64,000 bases of DNA from Hyphomicrobiales bacterium (GTDB lineage Bacteria > Pseudomonadota > Alphaproteobacteria > Rhizobiales > Methyloligellaceae). This document shows, piece after piece, positions 48,344-58,289 of this stretch. Each line of letters starts with the position of its first letter. Within the stretch, counting starts at the first letter, position 1. The DNA lies in the NCBI GenBank assembly GCA_021775525.1, contig JAJFHQ010000068.1:24208-88207 (forward strand), written 5' to 3'. The notes beneath the pieces were generated by a model. That model searched no databases, was not told where the DNA came from, and worked only from the letters and a program-made list of their open reading frames with translations. The position numbers and the translations under genes were made by a program.

Positions 48344-48417
48344 TTGGCATTAGGATTGTTGTCCAATTTTCGCAACAATTTGTCGCCATTGTGCAACATT
48401 GTGATGAATTTGCATCA
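48344..48417. promoter_or_regulatory. Repeat-dense candidate control region upstream of ntrY
   Basis: ATTGTTG-N11-CAACAAT (48355-48379), CATTGTGcaaCATTGTG direct repeat (48387-48403), TGATG-N6-CATCA (48402-48417), overlapped by a sigma54-like TTGGCA-N6-TTGTT at 48344. Confidence 0.4.
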
Positions 48418-48572
48418 TGGCTAGGGTGCTCCGGGCTGATAAACAGGTAATTTTTGGCACAAAACCCCAAAAAATCATTGGCTTTACATTCCGGCATCTG
48501 CGCCTGAGTTCAATATGAAAAACGCGCACACCAATTGGCAAAGCACGTTTTTAGGCAGGAGACCCAATTATA

Positions 48573-50912
48573 ATGGTGTCTGAAACAGCGGGCCATTCCC
48601 AGAGTGACCAATCGCGCCTCCAGAGTTGGAGCGACACGACAGGTAAACCCTTATTTCTCTTTGGGCTGGTTCTTGTCGCCCTGTCCCTTATTTCGGGCCT
48701 TGCCACATACCTCATTCTCACCGGCCTGACGCCGATCCGCCCCACCCATTCGGTCGTGGTCACGGTTCTTCTGATCAATGGGGTCATGGCTCTGGGCATG
48801 ATCTCGCTCATTGCCTGGCAGGTCACCGGCTTATGGATTGCCCGGCGGCGTCAGGCGGCGGGTGCCAGGCTTCATGTTCGCATCGTCTCCTTATTCAGCA
48901 TTATTGCGGTGTTGCCGGCAATTCTTCTCGCAATATTTGCCAGTCTGTCACTCGATCGCGGTCTCGATCACTGGTTTTCCAAACGCACAAAATCCATCAT
49001 CAAGAATTCAGTGGACGTCGCCACCGCTTATTTGAACGAGCACGGCCAGGTGATCCGGACGGATGTTATCTCGATGGGGGACGATCTGGATGCCGCGGTT
49101 AATCTCATCAGCACCGATTCTCAAAAATTTGGAAGGTTCCTGACAGCGCAGGCCACGATACGCTCCATCCCTGTTGCCTATCTCATCGATGGCAAATCAG
49201 TTCTGCTGGCATCCGCCGGTCTTCTGTACGACGACCCTTATGTCAAGCCGCCAGAGGGCGCTATCGAGAAGGCTATTGAAGGTAAAGTAGTCATCATCGC
49301 GCCTGGAAAAACCAACAAGGTCGCGGCAATCAAGAAGCTTGATAACTTCGACGACACTTATCTCTACATTGTGCGCCCGGTGAACGAGAAGGTGCTGACG
49401 CATCTGCGCGCAACACGGGCGAGGGTGAAAGAATACCGGGCGCTGGCCAAGCGACGAACAGGGGTGCAGATCGCATTCGGATTGATGTATGTCGCCATTG
49501 CCCTGACGTTGCTGCTCGCGGCAATTTGGACTGGGCTCTGGTTTGCCAACCGCCTGGTCTCGCCAATCCGCCGCCTTATCGGTGCGGCCCAACAGGTTTC
49601 GGAAGGCAATCTCAATGTTCAGGTTACATCCAGCGCCTCTGAGGGGGACCTGAGACAGCTCGGCAGCACGTTCAACAATATGACCCAGGAGTTACGTGTC
49701 CAGCGGGATCAACTGGTCGACACCAATGCCATATTGGACGAGCGGCGGAGGTTTATTGAAACCGTGCTGTCTGGCGTCACCGCTGGTGTAATCGGTCTGG
49801 ATACAAAAGGCGTTGTCACCTTGGCCAATCCGTCCTCTGAACAGCTGCTGGGCGGAGGCAAAAAACAGCTTGTCGGCAAAGCCATCAAGAGCGCCGTGCC
49901 GGAATTCGCAAAATTGTTCGAGCGCGCGACGAAACAGGGAGGCAAACCTGTCCATGACCAGATCCACCTGGTACGCAATGCGCAAGAGCGCAATTTTGCA
50001 GTACGCGTAACCAGCGAGCGCTCTGATGAAAAGGAGTATGGTTATGTGATCACATTCGATGACATCACCGAGCTTGTCACGGCACAACGCTCCACCGCCT
50101 GGGCCGACGTTGCGCGGCGTATCGCACATGAAATCAAGAACCCGCTGACCCCCATACAGCTGTCTGCTGAACGTATCCGCCGCAAATATGGCGACTCCAT
50201 CACGGGTGACCGGGAAGTCTTCGACCGCTGCACCGATACGATTATCCGACAAGTGGAAGATATTGGACGCATGGTCGACGAATTCTCAGATTTTGCGCGC
50301 ATGCCCAAACCGGTCATGGAAAAAAGTGATTTACGCGAGATCGCGCGTGAAGCCGTTTTCCTGTTCCAGGTCAGCCATCCCGAAATCAGCTTTGAGCTGG
50401 ATTTACCCTCCAAACCGCTGACTATGAATTGCGACCGTCGGCTCATGTCCCAGGCAATTACGAACCTTGTCAAGAATGCCAGCGAGGCTATCGAGAGCGG
50501 AACGGGAGTGCGTGGCGAAATCATAACCCGTATACGCACGCGCGTCGGACGCGTCATCATCGAGGTGATTGATAACGGCAAGGGCCTGCCGAAGGAGAAT
50601 CGGAACCGACTGGTTGAGCCCTACATGACAACGCGTGAAAAAGGCACAGGTCTGGGACTGGCAATCGTCCAGAAAATTACGGAGCAACATGGCGGTCGCT
50701 TACAACTTCGCGATGCGCCCAAGCGCAATGGTCATGGCGGGGGAGCCTGCGTACGCATTGACTTTCCTCAAACCGAAGATGCATCTCCGGCCAAAGAGAC
50801 CAGAAATTCAGTCAAAAAAACGACACGCACACGTACGCAAAAAGCCTCAACCAAACGCAGAAAAGCTGGAAAACGCAGCACCGCACAATCAGGAGTGACC
50901 CATGGCGTCTGA
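48573..50912 (+). CDS. ntrY: Sensor histidine kinase NtrY
   Basis: N-terminal TMs, [33 protein letters not shown], ATPase domain; lies between ntrC and ntrX. Confidence 0.95.
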   Translation: MVSETAGHSQSDQSRLQSWSDTTGKPLFLFGLVLVALSLISGLATYLILTGLTPIRPTHSVVVTVLLINGVMALGMISLIAWQVTGLWIARRRQAAGARLHVRIVSLFSIIAVLPAILLAIFASLSLDRGLDHWFSKRTKSIIKNSVDVATAYLNEHGQVIRTDVISMGDDLDAAVNLISTDSQKFGRFLTAQATIRSIPVAYLIDGKSVLLASAGLLYDDPYVKPPEGAIEKAIEGKVVIIAPGKTNKVAAIKKLDNFDDTYLYIVRPVNEKVLTHLRATRARVKEYRALAKRRTGVQIAFGLMYVAIALTLLLAAIWTGLWFANRLVSPIRRLIGAAQQVSEGNLNVQVTSSASEGDLRQLGSTFNNMTQELRVQRDQLVDTNAILDERRRFIETVLSGVTAGVIGLDTKGVVTLANPSSEQLLGGGKKQLVGKAIKSAVPEFAKLFERATKQGGKPVHDQIHLVRNAQERNFAVRVTSERSDEKEYGYVITFDDITELVTAQRSTAWADVARRIAHEIKNPLTPIQLSAERIRRKYGDSITGDREVFDRCTDTIIRQVEDIGRMVDEFSDFARMPKPVMEKSDLREIAREAVFLFQVSHPEISFELDLPSKPLTMNCDRRLMSQAITNLVKNASEAIESGTGVRGEIITRIRTRVGRVIIEVIDNGKGLPKENRNRLVEPYMTTREKGTGLGLAIVQKITEQHGGRLQLRDAPKRNGHGGGACVRIDFPQTEDASPAKETRNSVKKTTRTRTQKASTKRRKAGKRSTAQSGVTHGV

Positions 50913-52293
50913 CATTCTCATTGTTGACGACGAGGCTGATATTCGAGAGCTCATATCCGGCATATTGGAAGATGAGGGCCACAACACGAGACTGGCCAAG
51001 GACAGCACGGAAGCCCTTAGCGCCATCGAGGAGCGGCGACCTTCACTCATCATACTGGATATCTGGCTTCAGGGCAGTGATCTGGACGGGCTTGAATTAC
51101 TGGACCGGATCAAGAAGTCCCATCCCGATCTGGCCATCGTGATTATTTCAGGACATGGCAATATTGAAACCGCGGTGGCTGCGATCAAGCGAGGCGCATA
51201 CGACTACATCGAAAAGCCGTTCAAGGCCGACCGGCTGGTTCTGATTACCGCCCGCGCGCTCGAAACGGCTGCGCTGCGCTGGGAAAACCGGCAGTTAAAG
51301 GAGCGCACAACGCAAAGCTCTGAAATGATCGGAAAATCTAGTTCTATCAATCACTTGCGCCAATCAATCGAACGTGTTGCCCCCACCAACAGCCGGGTTC
51401 TGATAAGCGGTCCCTCCGGAGCGGGCAAAGAACTCACCGCGCGCGTTCTGCATGACAGTTCAACGCGTAAAGATGCGCCTTTTGTCATATTGAATGCAGC
51501 TGCGATGGCCCCCGACCGGGTAGAAGTCGAATTGTTCGGCATCGAGGAGGGCAGCAGCGGCCAGCAAAAAGTTGGCGCACTGGAAGAGGCCCATGGCGGC
51601 ACTCTTTACATCGACGAAGTGGCCGACATGCCGATGGAAACCCAGGGCAAGGTATTGCGGGTTCTGGTCGATCAGAAATTCCAGCGTGTCGGCGGAGGAC
51701 CGATGGTCCATGTCGAAGTGCGCATCGTGTCGTCAACCAGCCGCGATCTGGAGCAGGAAATTGCGGAGGGTCGTTTTCGCGATGATCTGTTTCACCGGCT
51801 TGGCGTCGTCCCAATCCACGTGCCTTCACTGGCTGACAGGCGCGAAGACATCCCCGCGCTGGTCAAGTATTTTGTCAAACAACTCTCTGTCGCATCCGGT
51901 CTGCAGCCACGCCGCATCGGCGACGACGCGATGGCCGTCCTGCAATCCCATGACTGGCCAGGCAATATTCGTCAGTTACGCAACAATGTTGAACGCCTGC
52001 TCATTCTTAGTGGCGGCGACCCCAAGACGCCTATCTCTGTTGATATGTTGCCAGATGAAATCGCCAATCCGGTGCCGCTGTCTCATGAAGGCAATTCTGG
52101 AGAGCAACTCATGTCCCTTCCCTTAAGGGATGCGCGCGAAATATTCGAGCGGGAGTATCTGATTGCCCAGATCAACAGGTTCGGTGGCAACATTTCTCGC
52201 ACTGCTGAATTCGTCGGCATGGAGCGTTCGGCCCTGCATCGTAAACTTCGCGGCCTTGGAGTGCCCTCGGGTGATCGCGGCGTCTCCGCCTGA
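50902..52293 (+). CDS. ntrX: Response regulator NtrX
   Basis: MASDILIVDDEADIRELISGILEDEGH receiver, AAA+ (LISGPSGAGKE), Fis-type HTH FVGMERSALHRKLRGLGV; overlaps the ntrY end. Confidence 0.94.
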   Translation: MASDILIVDDEADIRELISGILEDEGHNTRLAKDSTEALSAIEERRPSLIILDIWLQGSDLDGLELLDRIKKSHPDLAIVIISGHGNIETAVAAIKRGAYDYIEKPFKADRLVLITARALETAALRWENRQLKERTTQSSEMIGKSSSINHLRQSIERVAPTNSRVLISGPSGAGKELTARVLHDSSTRKDAPFVILNAAAMAPDRVEVELFGIEEGSSGQQKVGALEEAHGGTLYIDEVADMPMETQGKVLRVLVDQKFQRVGGGPMVHVEVRIVSSTSRDLEQEIAEGRFRDDLFHRLGVVPIHVPSLADRREDIPALVKYFVKQLSVASGLQPRRIGDDAMAVLQSHDWPGNIRQLRNNVERLLILSGGDPKTPISVDMLPDEIANPVPLSHEGNSGEQLMSLPLRDAREIFEREYLIAQINRFGGNISRTAEFVGMERSALHRKLRGLGVPSGDRGVSA

Positions 52294-52425
52294 GCTTCTT
52301 GGGTGCAATAAATTAACTATATATTTCAGTGCAATAAAAAAATTTGACCCATTAGGTGCCTGTCCTGCGCTATACCTTGCGGCCTGCACGGGTTAAGCGG
52401 CTGAAAACCTTAGGGGCAAGGTGCA

Positions 52426-53802
52426 ATGAAGGTCCTCATTTGCGGGGCGGGGCAAGTCGGTTTCGGAATAGCGGAACGGCTGTCGGCGGAAAATAACGAC
52501 GTCTCGATTATCGATAATTCAGCTACCCTGGTTCAAAGGGTTAGCGACATTCTCGACGTGAGCGGTTTTGTCGGGCATGGCTCGCAACCCGACGTCCTTG
52601 ATGAAGCAGGGGCGCGCGATGCTGACATGATTATCGCCGTCACCTTGCATGACGAGGTGAACATGGTTGCCTGCCAGGTCGCCCACTCGCTATTCAACAT
52701 TCCCACCAAGATTGCCCGGATCCGGGCACAAAGCTATTTGGAGCCTCATTGGCGCGACCTGTTCTCCCGCGAGCACATGCCGATCGATGTCATTATCTCA
52801 CCCGAAATCGAGGTTGGCGACATGGTGCTGCGCCGTCTGAGCCTTCCTGGAGCTTTTGAAACGGTGAGTTTCGGCGACGGCGCCGTGAGTGTCGTTGGTG
52901 TAACCTGCGAGGAAGACTGTCCCGTTGTCGATACGCCGCTGCAACAATTGACGGAGTTGTTCCCTGACCTGCCTGCCGTTGTTGTCGCCGTGGTACGCGA
53001 GGGAAAATTGTTCGTTCCCCATGGTGGTGATCATCTACTTGCTGGCGACGACGCCTATTTTGTTGCCCCTAACGATCAGGTCGAGCGAACGCTCAAGATT
53101 TTTGGCCATGATGAGCAGCAGGCCCGCAGGGTCATCATAGCTGGCGGGGGAAATATTGGGCTATACGTGGCCAAGCGGCTGGAAGAGTTGCACAGCGCAA
53201 CACGCCTCAAGCTGATCGAGACGGACCGGGAGAGGGCGGTCTCGATTGCCGAACAATTAAACCGAACTGTTGTTCTGCATGGCAGTGCCCTGGATGAGGA
53301 AGTCCTCAAAGAGGCCGATATCGACAAATCCGACACTATGGTGGCCCTCACCAATGACGACCAGGTGAATATCCTGTCCTGCATTATGGGTAACCGCCTA
53401 GGGTGCGCCCGCTCACTTTGCCTTCTCAACAATGACGGATATACAGCGATGGTGCGCTCTTTGGGGATCGACGCCAGCATCAATCCACGTGGTATCACGG
53501 TGTCGCGCGTGCTGCAGCATGTACGTAGGGGGCGCATCCGGCAGGTCCATTCCATTCAGAACGGGGCAGGGGAGGTGATTGAGGCTGAAGCCCTTGAGAC
53601 ATCCCCGCTGGTCGGTAAACCATTACGCAAGATCGACCTGCCTGACGGTTTGCGCATCGGTGCAATCGTCCGCGATGGAGAAATTCTCATACCCGACGGC
53701 AGTATGCAGATCGGTGCGCATGACAGGGTCATCATGTTTGCCACGGCTGAAAATGTGCATGAGGTCGAACAGATGTTCCGCGTCAGCCTCGAATTCTTTT
53801 AG
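52426..53802 (+). CDS. trkA: Trk system potassium transporter peripheral subunit TrkA
   Basis: MKVLICGAGQVGFGIAERLSAENNDVSIID, second RCK GGGNIGLYVAKRLEE. Confidence 0.95.
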   Translation: MKVLICGAGQVGFGIAERLSAENNDVSIIDNSATLVQRVSDILDVSGFVGHGSQPDVLDEAGARDADMIIAVTLHDEVNMVACQVAHSLFNIPTKIARIRAQSYLEPHWRDLFSREHMPIDVIISPEIEVGDMVLRRLSLPGAFETVSFGDGAVSVVGVTCEEDCPVVDTPLQQLTELFPDLPAVVVAVVREGKLFVPHGGDHLLAGDDAYFVAPNDQVERTLKIFGHDEQQARRVIIAGGGNIGLYVAKRLEELHSATRLKLIETDRERAVSIAEQLNRTVVLHGSALDEEVLKEADIDKSDTMVALTNDDQVNILSCIMGNRLGCARSLCLLNNDGYTAMVRSLGIDASINPRGITVSRVLQHVRRGRIRQVHSIQNGAGEVIEAEALETSPLVGKPLRKIDLPDGLRIGAIVRDGEILIPDGSMQIGAHDRVIMFATAENVHEVEQMFRVSLEFF

Positions 53803-53816
53803 AAGGCCCGGCCGCT

Positions 53817-55289
53817 ATGAGATCAGTGGCAGTGCTGTACATTCTGGGCTGGGTTCTTGCGGCTATTTCAGCTGCCATGCTGATCCCCGCCAGCTTCGCA
53901 GTGGCGCTCGACTCAATTGCGCATGTACAGGCCTTTGTCGTTCCTGCCTTCGTCGTAGGATTTCTCGCCGGCGGCATGATCATTGCCTTTAAAAGCCGCG
54001 AGGTCTTTTCCGGACGCCGCCAAAGTCTGCTTCTTTTGGCGCTAGTGTGGGTGGTTGTTCCCCTGGCCGGGGCTCTCCCTTTTTATACATCCGGATTTCC
54101 AGGCAATGCGGTCGCGGCTTACTTCGAAGCGACATCCGGTTTCACGACCACCGGTGCAACGGTACTAACGGACCTCTCGCAGACACCGGCCAGCATCATC
54201 GTCTGGCGGGCACTGCTTCAGTGGCTGGGAGGTCTCATCACGCTCATTGCTCTTGCCACATTGCTTGGGCCATTGTCCGGCTCTGCCTCGACGGACAGAC
54301 AGTTGCGTTTCATCGGCCACAGCACCCATGGCACAGCGCTGCATATGAAAGAGGCCATCCGCTCGATCTCACCGCTATATTCCGCGCTCACAGCGGCCTG
54401 CTTCATCGCGCTATCGGTCTCCGGAATTCCGTCCTTTGATGCATTTTGCCTGTCACTTTCTACGATTTCGACAGGGGGCTTCATGCCGCGTGACGGTACA
54501 TTCGTGCTCTACGGCGCGCCGCTGGCTGAACTCATTCTTGCAATTTTCATGGTCATAGGTGCCATCAGCATCATCTGGATGCGCGCTATTTTCCAGATGC
54601 GATGGACGCTTGTGCGCGAAACACGTGAACCTGTCTGGATAGCGTGGGGCGTGTGTATATTCGGCATTGTGCTGGCAGGAGCCCTGGCGATCAAAACCGG
54701 TGAGTTGAGCGCAATAACGTTGCTCCACTCGCTCACGCTCGGTCTGGCATCTTCCGCTTCAATTCTTTCAACCAGCGGGCTGGCGATCTCCAATCAGACC
54801 ACCGACCTCATCCCCTACATGGTGCTGTTGAGCGTGTGCATCATCGGCGGCGGGCGTTTCTCGACTGCCGGTGGACTGAAAGTCTACCGCATCGCCTCCA
54901 TGTTGCGGCAGCTTGGCCGCGAATTCCGGTTGCTGATTTACCCCCATGGCGTGCGTCCATCCCGATTTGGCGCCGAGGCACTCGACAGCGAAATCGTCAA
55001 GGCAATCTGGATTACACTAACTGCCTTCATGCTGATCATCGGAGTCATCGCCATGATCATTGCATGGGCCGGCGTGCCATTTGCCGGGGCAATGCTGGCG
55101 GCGGCCGGTTCGGTCTCTAATATCGGGCCGGTATATGAATTTGCCAGGGTGGTAGATTTCCCCAATGCGCCCACTTACGCCGAGATGGGGTCCGTGGCGC
55201 AACTGGCCCTGTGCGCCGGCATGATTTTCGGAAGGGTGGAAATCCTGGCGCTTCTGTCCATCTTCAACGTCATGTTCTGGCGCGATTAG
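53817..55289 (+). CDS. trkH: TrkH family potassium uptake protein
   Basis: YFEATSGFTTTGATVLTDL selectivity-filter segment, LSTISTGGFMPRDGT, multi-TM. Confidence 0.92.
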   Translation: MRSVAVLYILGWVLAAISAAMLIPASFAVALDSIAHVQAFVVPAFVVGFLAGGMIIAFKSREVFSGRRQSLLLLALVWVVVPLAGALPFYTSGFPGNAVAAYFEATSGFTTTGATVLTDLSQTPASIIVWRALLQWLGGLITLIALATLLGPLSGSASTDRQLRFIGHSTHGTALHMKEAIRSISPLYSALTAACFIALSVSGIPSFDAFCLSLSTISTGGFMPRDGTFVLYGAPLAELILAIFMVIGAISIIWMRAIFQMRWTLVRETREPVWIAWGVCIFGIVLAGALAIKTGELSAITLLHSLTLGLASSASILSTSGLAISNQTTDLIPYMVLLSVCIIGGGRFSTAGGLKVYRIASMLRQLGREFRLLIYPHGVRPSRFGAEALDSEIVKAIWITLTAFMLIIGVIAMIIAWAGVPFAGAMLAAAGSVSNIGPVYEFARVVDFPNAPTYAEMGSVAQLALCAGMIFGRVEILALLSIFNVMFWRD

Positions 55290-55547
55290 GTCAGGAATTT
55301 TCTGAATGACAGCCATGTGAAATGCATGTGCGATATCACGAAACCACCATTGGAATACCGTCTCACACGATTCGCAACAAGCGTATCTAACCGTTTCTAT
55401 TTCAGGTTGCAGGGCGCGCGGACATGCTCTCATGAATATAATGACAAGCTGTTTCAACACTTTAGCATAGACGAGACTCTTGCGGCTTGCAGTGATCCAT
55501 AGGCATGGCGTCTAATGAAAGACGGTTGGTGTATCTGCACAATGCAA

Positions 55548-55561
55548 ATGTTTTAAAACAT
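55548..55561. promoter_or_regulatory. Perfect palindrome ATGTTTTAAAACAT upstream of hfq
   Basis: 14-bp self-complementary sequence with flanking CAATG (55540-55544) and CATTG (55566-55570), about 57 bp upstream of the hfq ATG. Confidence 0.5.
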
Positions 55562-55617
55562 GGTACATTGCCAATAAGCGGGCGAAATGTTCACCGCATA
55601 AAAAACACGGTACTCCC

Positions 55618-55875
55618 ATGGCGGCAGAAAGATCGCAAAGTCTTCAGGATATATTTCTAAATCACGTTAGAAAGAACAAGACACCACTTACGATCTTCCT
55701 AGTAAATGGCGTCAAACTACAAGGCGTGGTCACCTGGTTTGACAATTTCTGTGTCCTGCTTCGCCGTGACGGGCATTCCCAACTGGTCTACAAACACGCA
55801 ATCTCGACGATTATGCCGGGACAGCCTGTTCAATTGTTTGACGAGGAGGAGCCCGGAGAAGCCGTGCCGGAATAA
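55618..55875 (+). CDS. hfq: RNA chaperone Hfq
   Basis: [60 protein letters not shown]. Confidence 0.98.
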   Translation: MAAERSQSLQDIFLNHVRKNKTPLTIFLVNGVKLQGVVTWFDNFCVLLRRDGHSQLVYKHAISTIMPGQPVQLFDEEEPGEAVPE

Positions 55876-55878
55876 TCA

Positions 55879-57288
55879 TTGCGTAGCGCAGACCCGAAGA
55901 AGCTGAAATCAGAAACGACTGATACCGACCGCAAAGGCCTGGACACCGCTCTTGTGCCGATGCGGACGCTCGTGCTGTGCCCGGTGCTGCAGACCAGAGC
56001 CGCAACGACCAAATCTGGCGCGCCGGCCAAACCACAGACACGCGCCCCCGAAGCCCAGCTTGAAGAGGCGATCGGGCTGGCAAGCGCAATCGGGCTGGAG
56101 ATATGCAGCAGCGGGGTGGTGCAGATTGCCAAGCCACGGCCGGGTACATTGCTGGGGAGCGGCAAGGTCGAGGAGTTGCGCGGGCTCGTAGCCGCTGAAG
56201 ATATCGACCTGGTGATTGTCGACCACCCGCTGACGCCGGTACAGCAGCGCAACCTGGAAAAAGCCTGGAACGCCAAGATCCTCGACCGGACGGGATTGAT
56301 CCTGGAGATTTTCGGGGACCGGGCGCAGACGAGGGAAGGGCGCCTGCAGGTGGAACTGGCCCATCTCACTTACCAGAAAAGCCGGCTGGTGCGATCATGG
56401 ACCCATCTTGAGCGCCAGCGTGGCGGAGTGGGCTTTCTCGGTGGCCCCGGTGAAACCCAGATCGAATCTGACCGGCGCGCACTTCAAGTCAAGATCACCC
56501 GCATCCGACGTGAGCTGGACCAGGTGAAACGCACCCGGTCTCTCCACCGCGAGAGCCGCAAGCGGGTGCCGTATGCAATCATCGCGCTTGTTGGCTATAC
56601 TAATGCGGGAAAATCCACGCTTTTCAATCACGTAACGGGCGCTGACGTTTCCGCCAAGGACCAGCTGTTCGCCACCCTCGACCCCACCATGCGGGAAATC
56701 CAGTTGCCCGGAGGCACCAAGGCCATTCTTTCAGACACGGTCGGGTTTATCTCCAACCTGCCGACGGGTCTTATCGCTGCTTTCCGGGCCACGCTGGAAG
56801 AAGTGCTGGAAGCTGATCTCATCCTCCATGTGCGCGACATCGCCAGCGAGGAAAGCGACGCCCAGGCCCGGGACGTTGAGAATGTACTGGGTGAGCTGGG
56901 GATTGAAGCGTCAGAATCGCAGGAGCGCATGTTAGAGGTCTGGAACAAGGTGGATTTGCTCGATGAGGAGCGTTTGAGCGAACTCCGCAATGCCGCCGGC
57001 CGCACCGACGGCGGTGCATATTGTGTTTCGTCCATAACGGGCGAGGGGTTGCCGGAGTTGCTGGAAGCGCTGGAGACAAAGCTCAACGCATCGGACCGGG
57101 AGGTGGAAATCACGCTTGATCCGACTGAAGGCGCCCTCATGAACTGGCTGCATGAAAATACGCAAATTCTCTCAGCAGATACCGACAGTGAAGGCCGGAC
57201 CACATACCGGTTGAGGATTTCGCGCGCCCGGGAGCAGCAATTCACCAAGCGTTTTGCCAACAGGCCAAGCGCGAGCGCCGCGGAGTAG
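55879..57288 (+). CDS. hflX: GTPase HflX (TTG start)
   Basis: VVDHPLTPVQQRNLEKAW, GGPGETQIESDRR, VGYTNAGKSTLFNHVTGA, DTVGFISNLP; immediately after hfq. Confidence 0.95.
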   Translation: MRSADPKKLKSETTDTDRKGLDTALVPMRTLVLCPVLQTRAATTKSGAPAKPQTRAPEAQLEEAIGLASAIGLEICSSGVVQIAKPRPGTLLGSGKVEELRGLVAAEDIDLVIVDHPLTPVQQRNLEKAWNAKILDRTGLILEIFGDRAQTREGRLQVELAHLTYQKSRLVRSWTHLERQRGGVGFLGGPGETQIESDRRALQVKITRIRRELDQVKRTRSLHRESRKRVPYAIIALVGYTNAGKSTLFNHVTGADVSAKDQLFATLDPTMREIQLPGGTKAILSDTVGFISNLPTGLIAAFRATLEEVLEADLILHVRDIASEESDAQARDVENVLGELGIEASESQERMLEVWNKVDLLDEERLSELRNAAGRTDGGAYCVSSITGEGLPELLEALETKLNASDREVEITLDPTEGALMNWLHENTQILSADTDSEGRTTYRLRISRAREQQFTKRFANRPSASAAE

Positions 57289-57294
57289 GAACTA

Positions 57295-58116
57295 CTACGA
57301 GGCCTCTTCCTCGCCCGCCTTCACCTCGTCCCACAGCGCATCCATCTCTTTGAGGTCTGATTGCTCAGGCGTCTTGCCCCTGGCTTTCAGCAGCTCTTCG
57401 ACGCCTCCAAAGCGCCGGATGAATTTCGCATTGGCCTTGCGCAACACGTCTTCCGGATCAACCTGCAAATGCCGCCCGAGATTGGCGACGACAAACAGCA
57501 GGTCGCCATATTCCTCGGCGATTTTCTCCCGGCTGGGATTTTCCAGCGTCGTTGCATCTTCCAGCTCAGCAATCTCTTCGCGGATCTTGTCCAGCACCGG
57601 CTCCATATCAGGCCAGTCAAACCCGACGCGGGCGGCCTTGTCCTGCAACTTGATGGCGCGCACAAGCGCGGGTAGGGCGAGGGGCACACCGTCCAGCACG
57701 CTTTGCCCTGGTGAAGGCTTGCCTGATTTCTCCTCCGCCTTCGCCCGCTCCCAGAAGCCTTCCGGGTTAAAATTGGCGCGCTCTTCATCGCTGCCAAACA
57801 CATGGGGGTGGCGGCGGATCATTTTTTCTGAGATAGCCTGGACCACATCGTCAAAGGAGAAATGCCCATCCTCGCGCGCCATCTGTGAGTGGTAGACGAC
57901 CTGCAACAGCAGATCGCCAAGCTCTTCCTTCAGGTCGTCGAAATCGGAGCGTTGAATCGCATCGGCAACTTCGTAGGCTTCCTCAATGGTGTAGGGCGCG
58001 ATTGAACCGTAAGTCTGTATCACGTCCCACGGGCAGCCGGTTTCAGGCTCGCGTAGGGCCTCCATGATGCGCAAGAGGTCGGTGATGGATTTCTTTTCGG
58101 GAGGAGAGGGTGACAT
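57295..58116 (-). CDS. mazG: Nucleoside triphosphate pyrophosphohydrolase MazG
   Basis: LREPETGCPWDVIQTYGSIAPYTIEEAYEVADAI, ELGDLLLQVVYHSQMA, EEYGDLLFVVANLGRHL. Confidence 0.95.
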   Translation of the reverse strand: MSPSPPEKKSITDLLRIMEALREPETGCPWDVIQTYGSIAPYTIEEAYEVADAIQRSDFDDLKEELGDLLLQVVYHSQMAREDGHFSFDDVVQAISEKMIRRHPHVFGSDEERANFNPEGFWERAKAEEKSGKPSPGQSVLDGVPLALPALVRAIKLQDKAARVGFDWPDMEPVLDKIREEIAELEDATTLENPSREKIAEEYGDLLFVVANLGRHLQVDPEDVLRKANAKFIRRFGGVEELLKARGKTPEQSDLKEMDALWDEVKAGEEEAS

Positions 58117-58289
58117 ACCCGTCTGTTTAATCGAGTTCCACCTTTACGCAAAGTCTCACGCGCTGGCAGATCAATCCCGATGTGGAGAAGCCTCCAGCAC
58201 CAGCAAATAGATCAACTAAAATGGCCTCAGCCATGCCGCCAGGCACTCATCAGCAACCGCGACCAAGAAGGACACGTAAACGACGCGTC

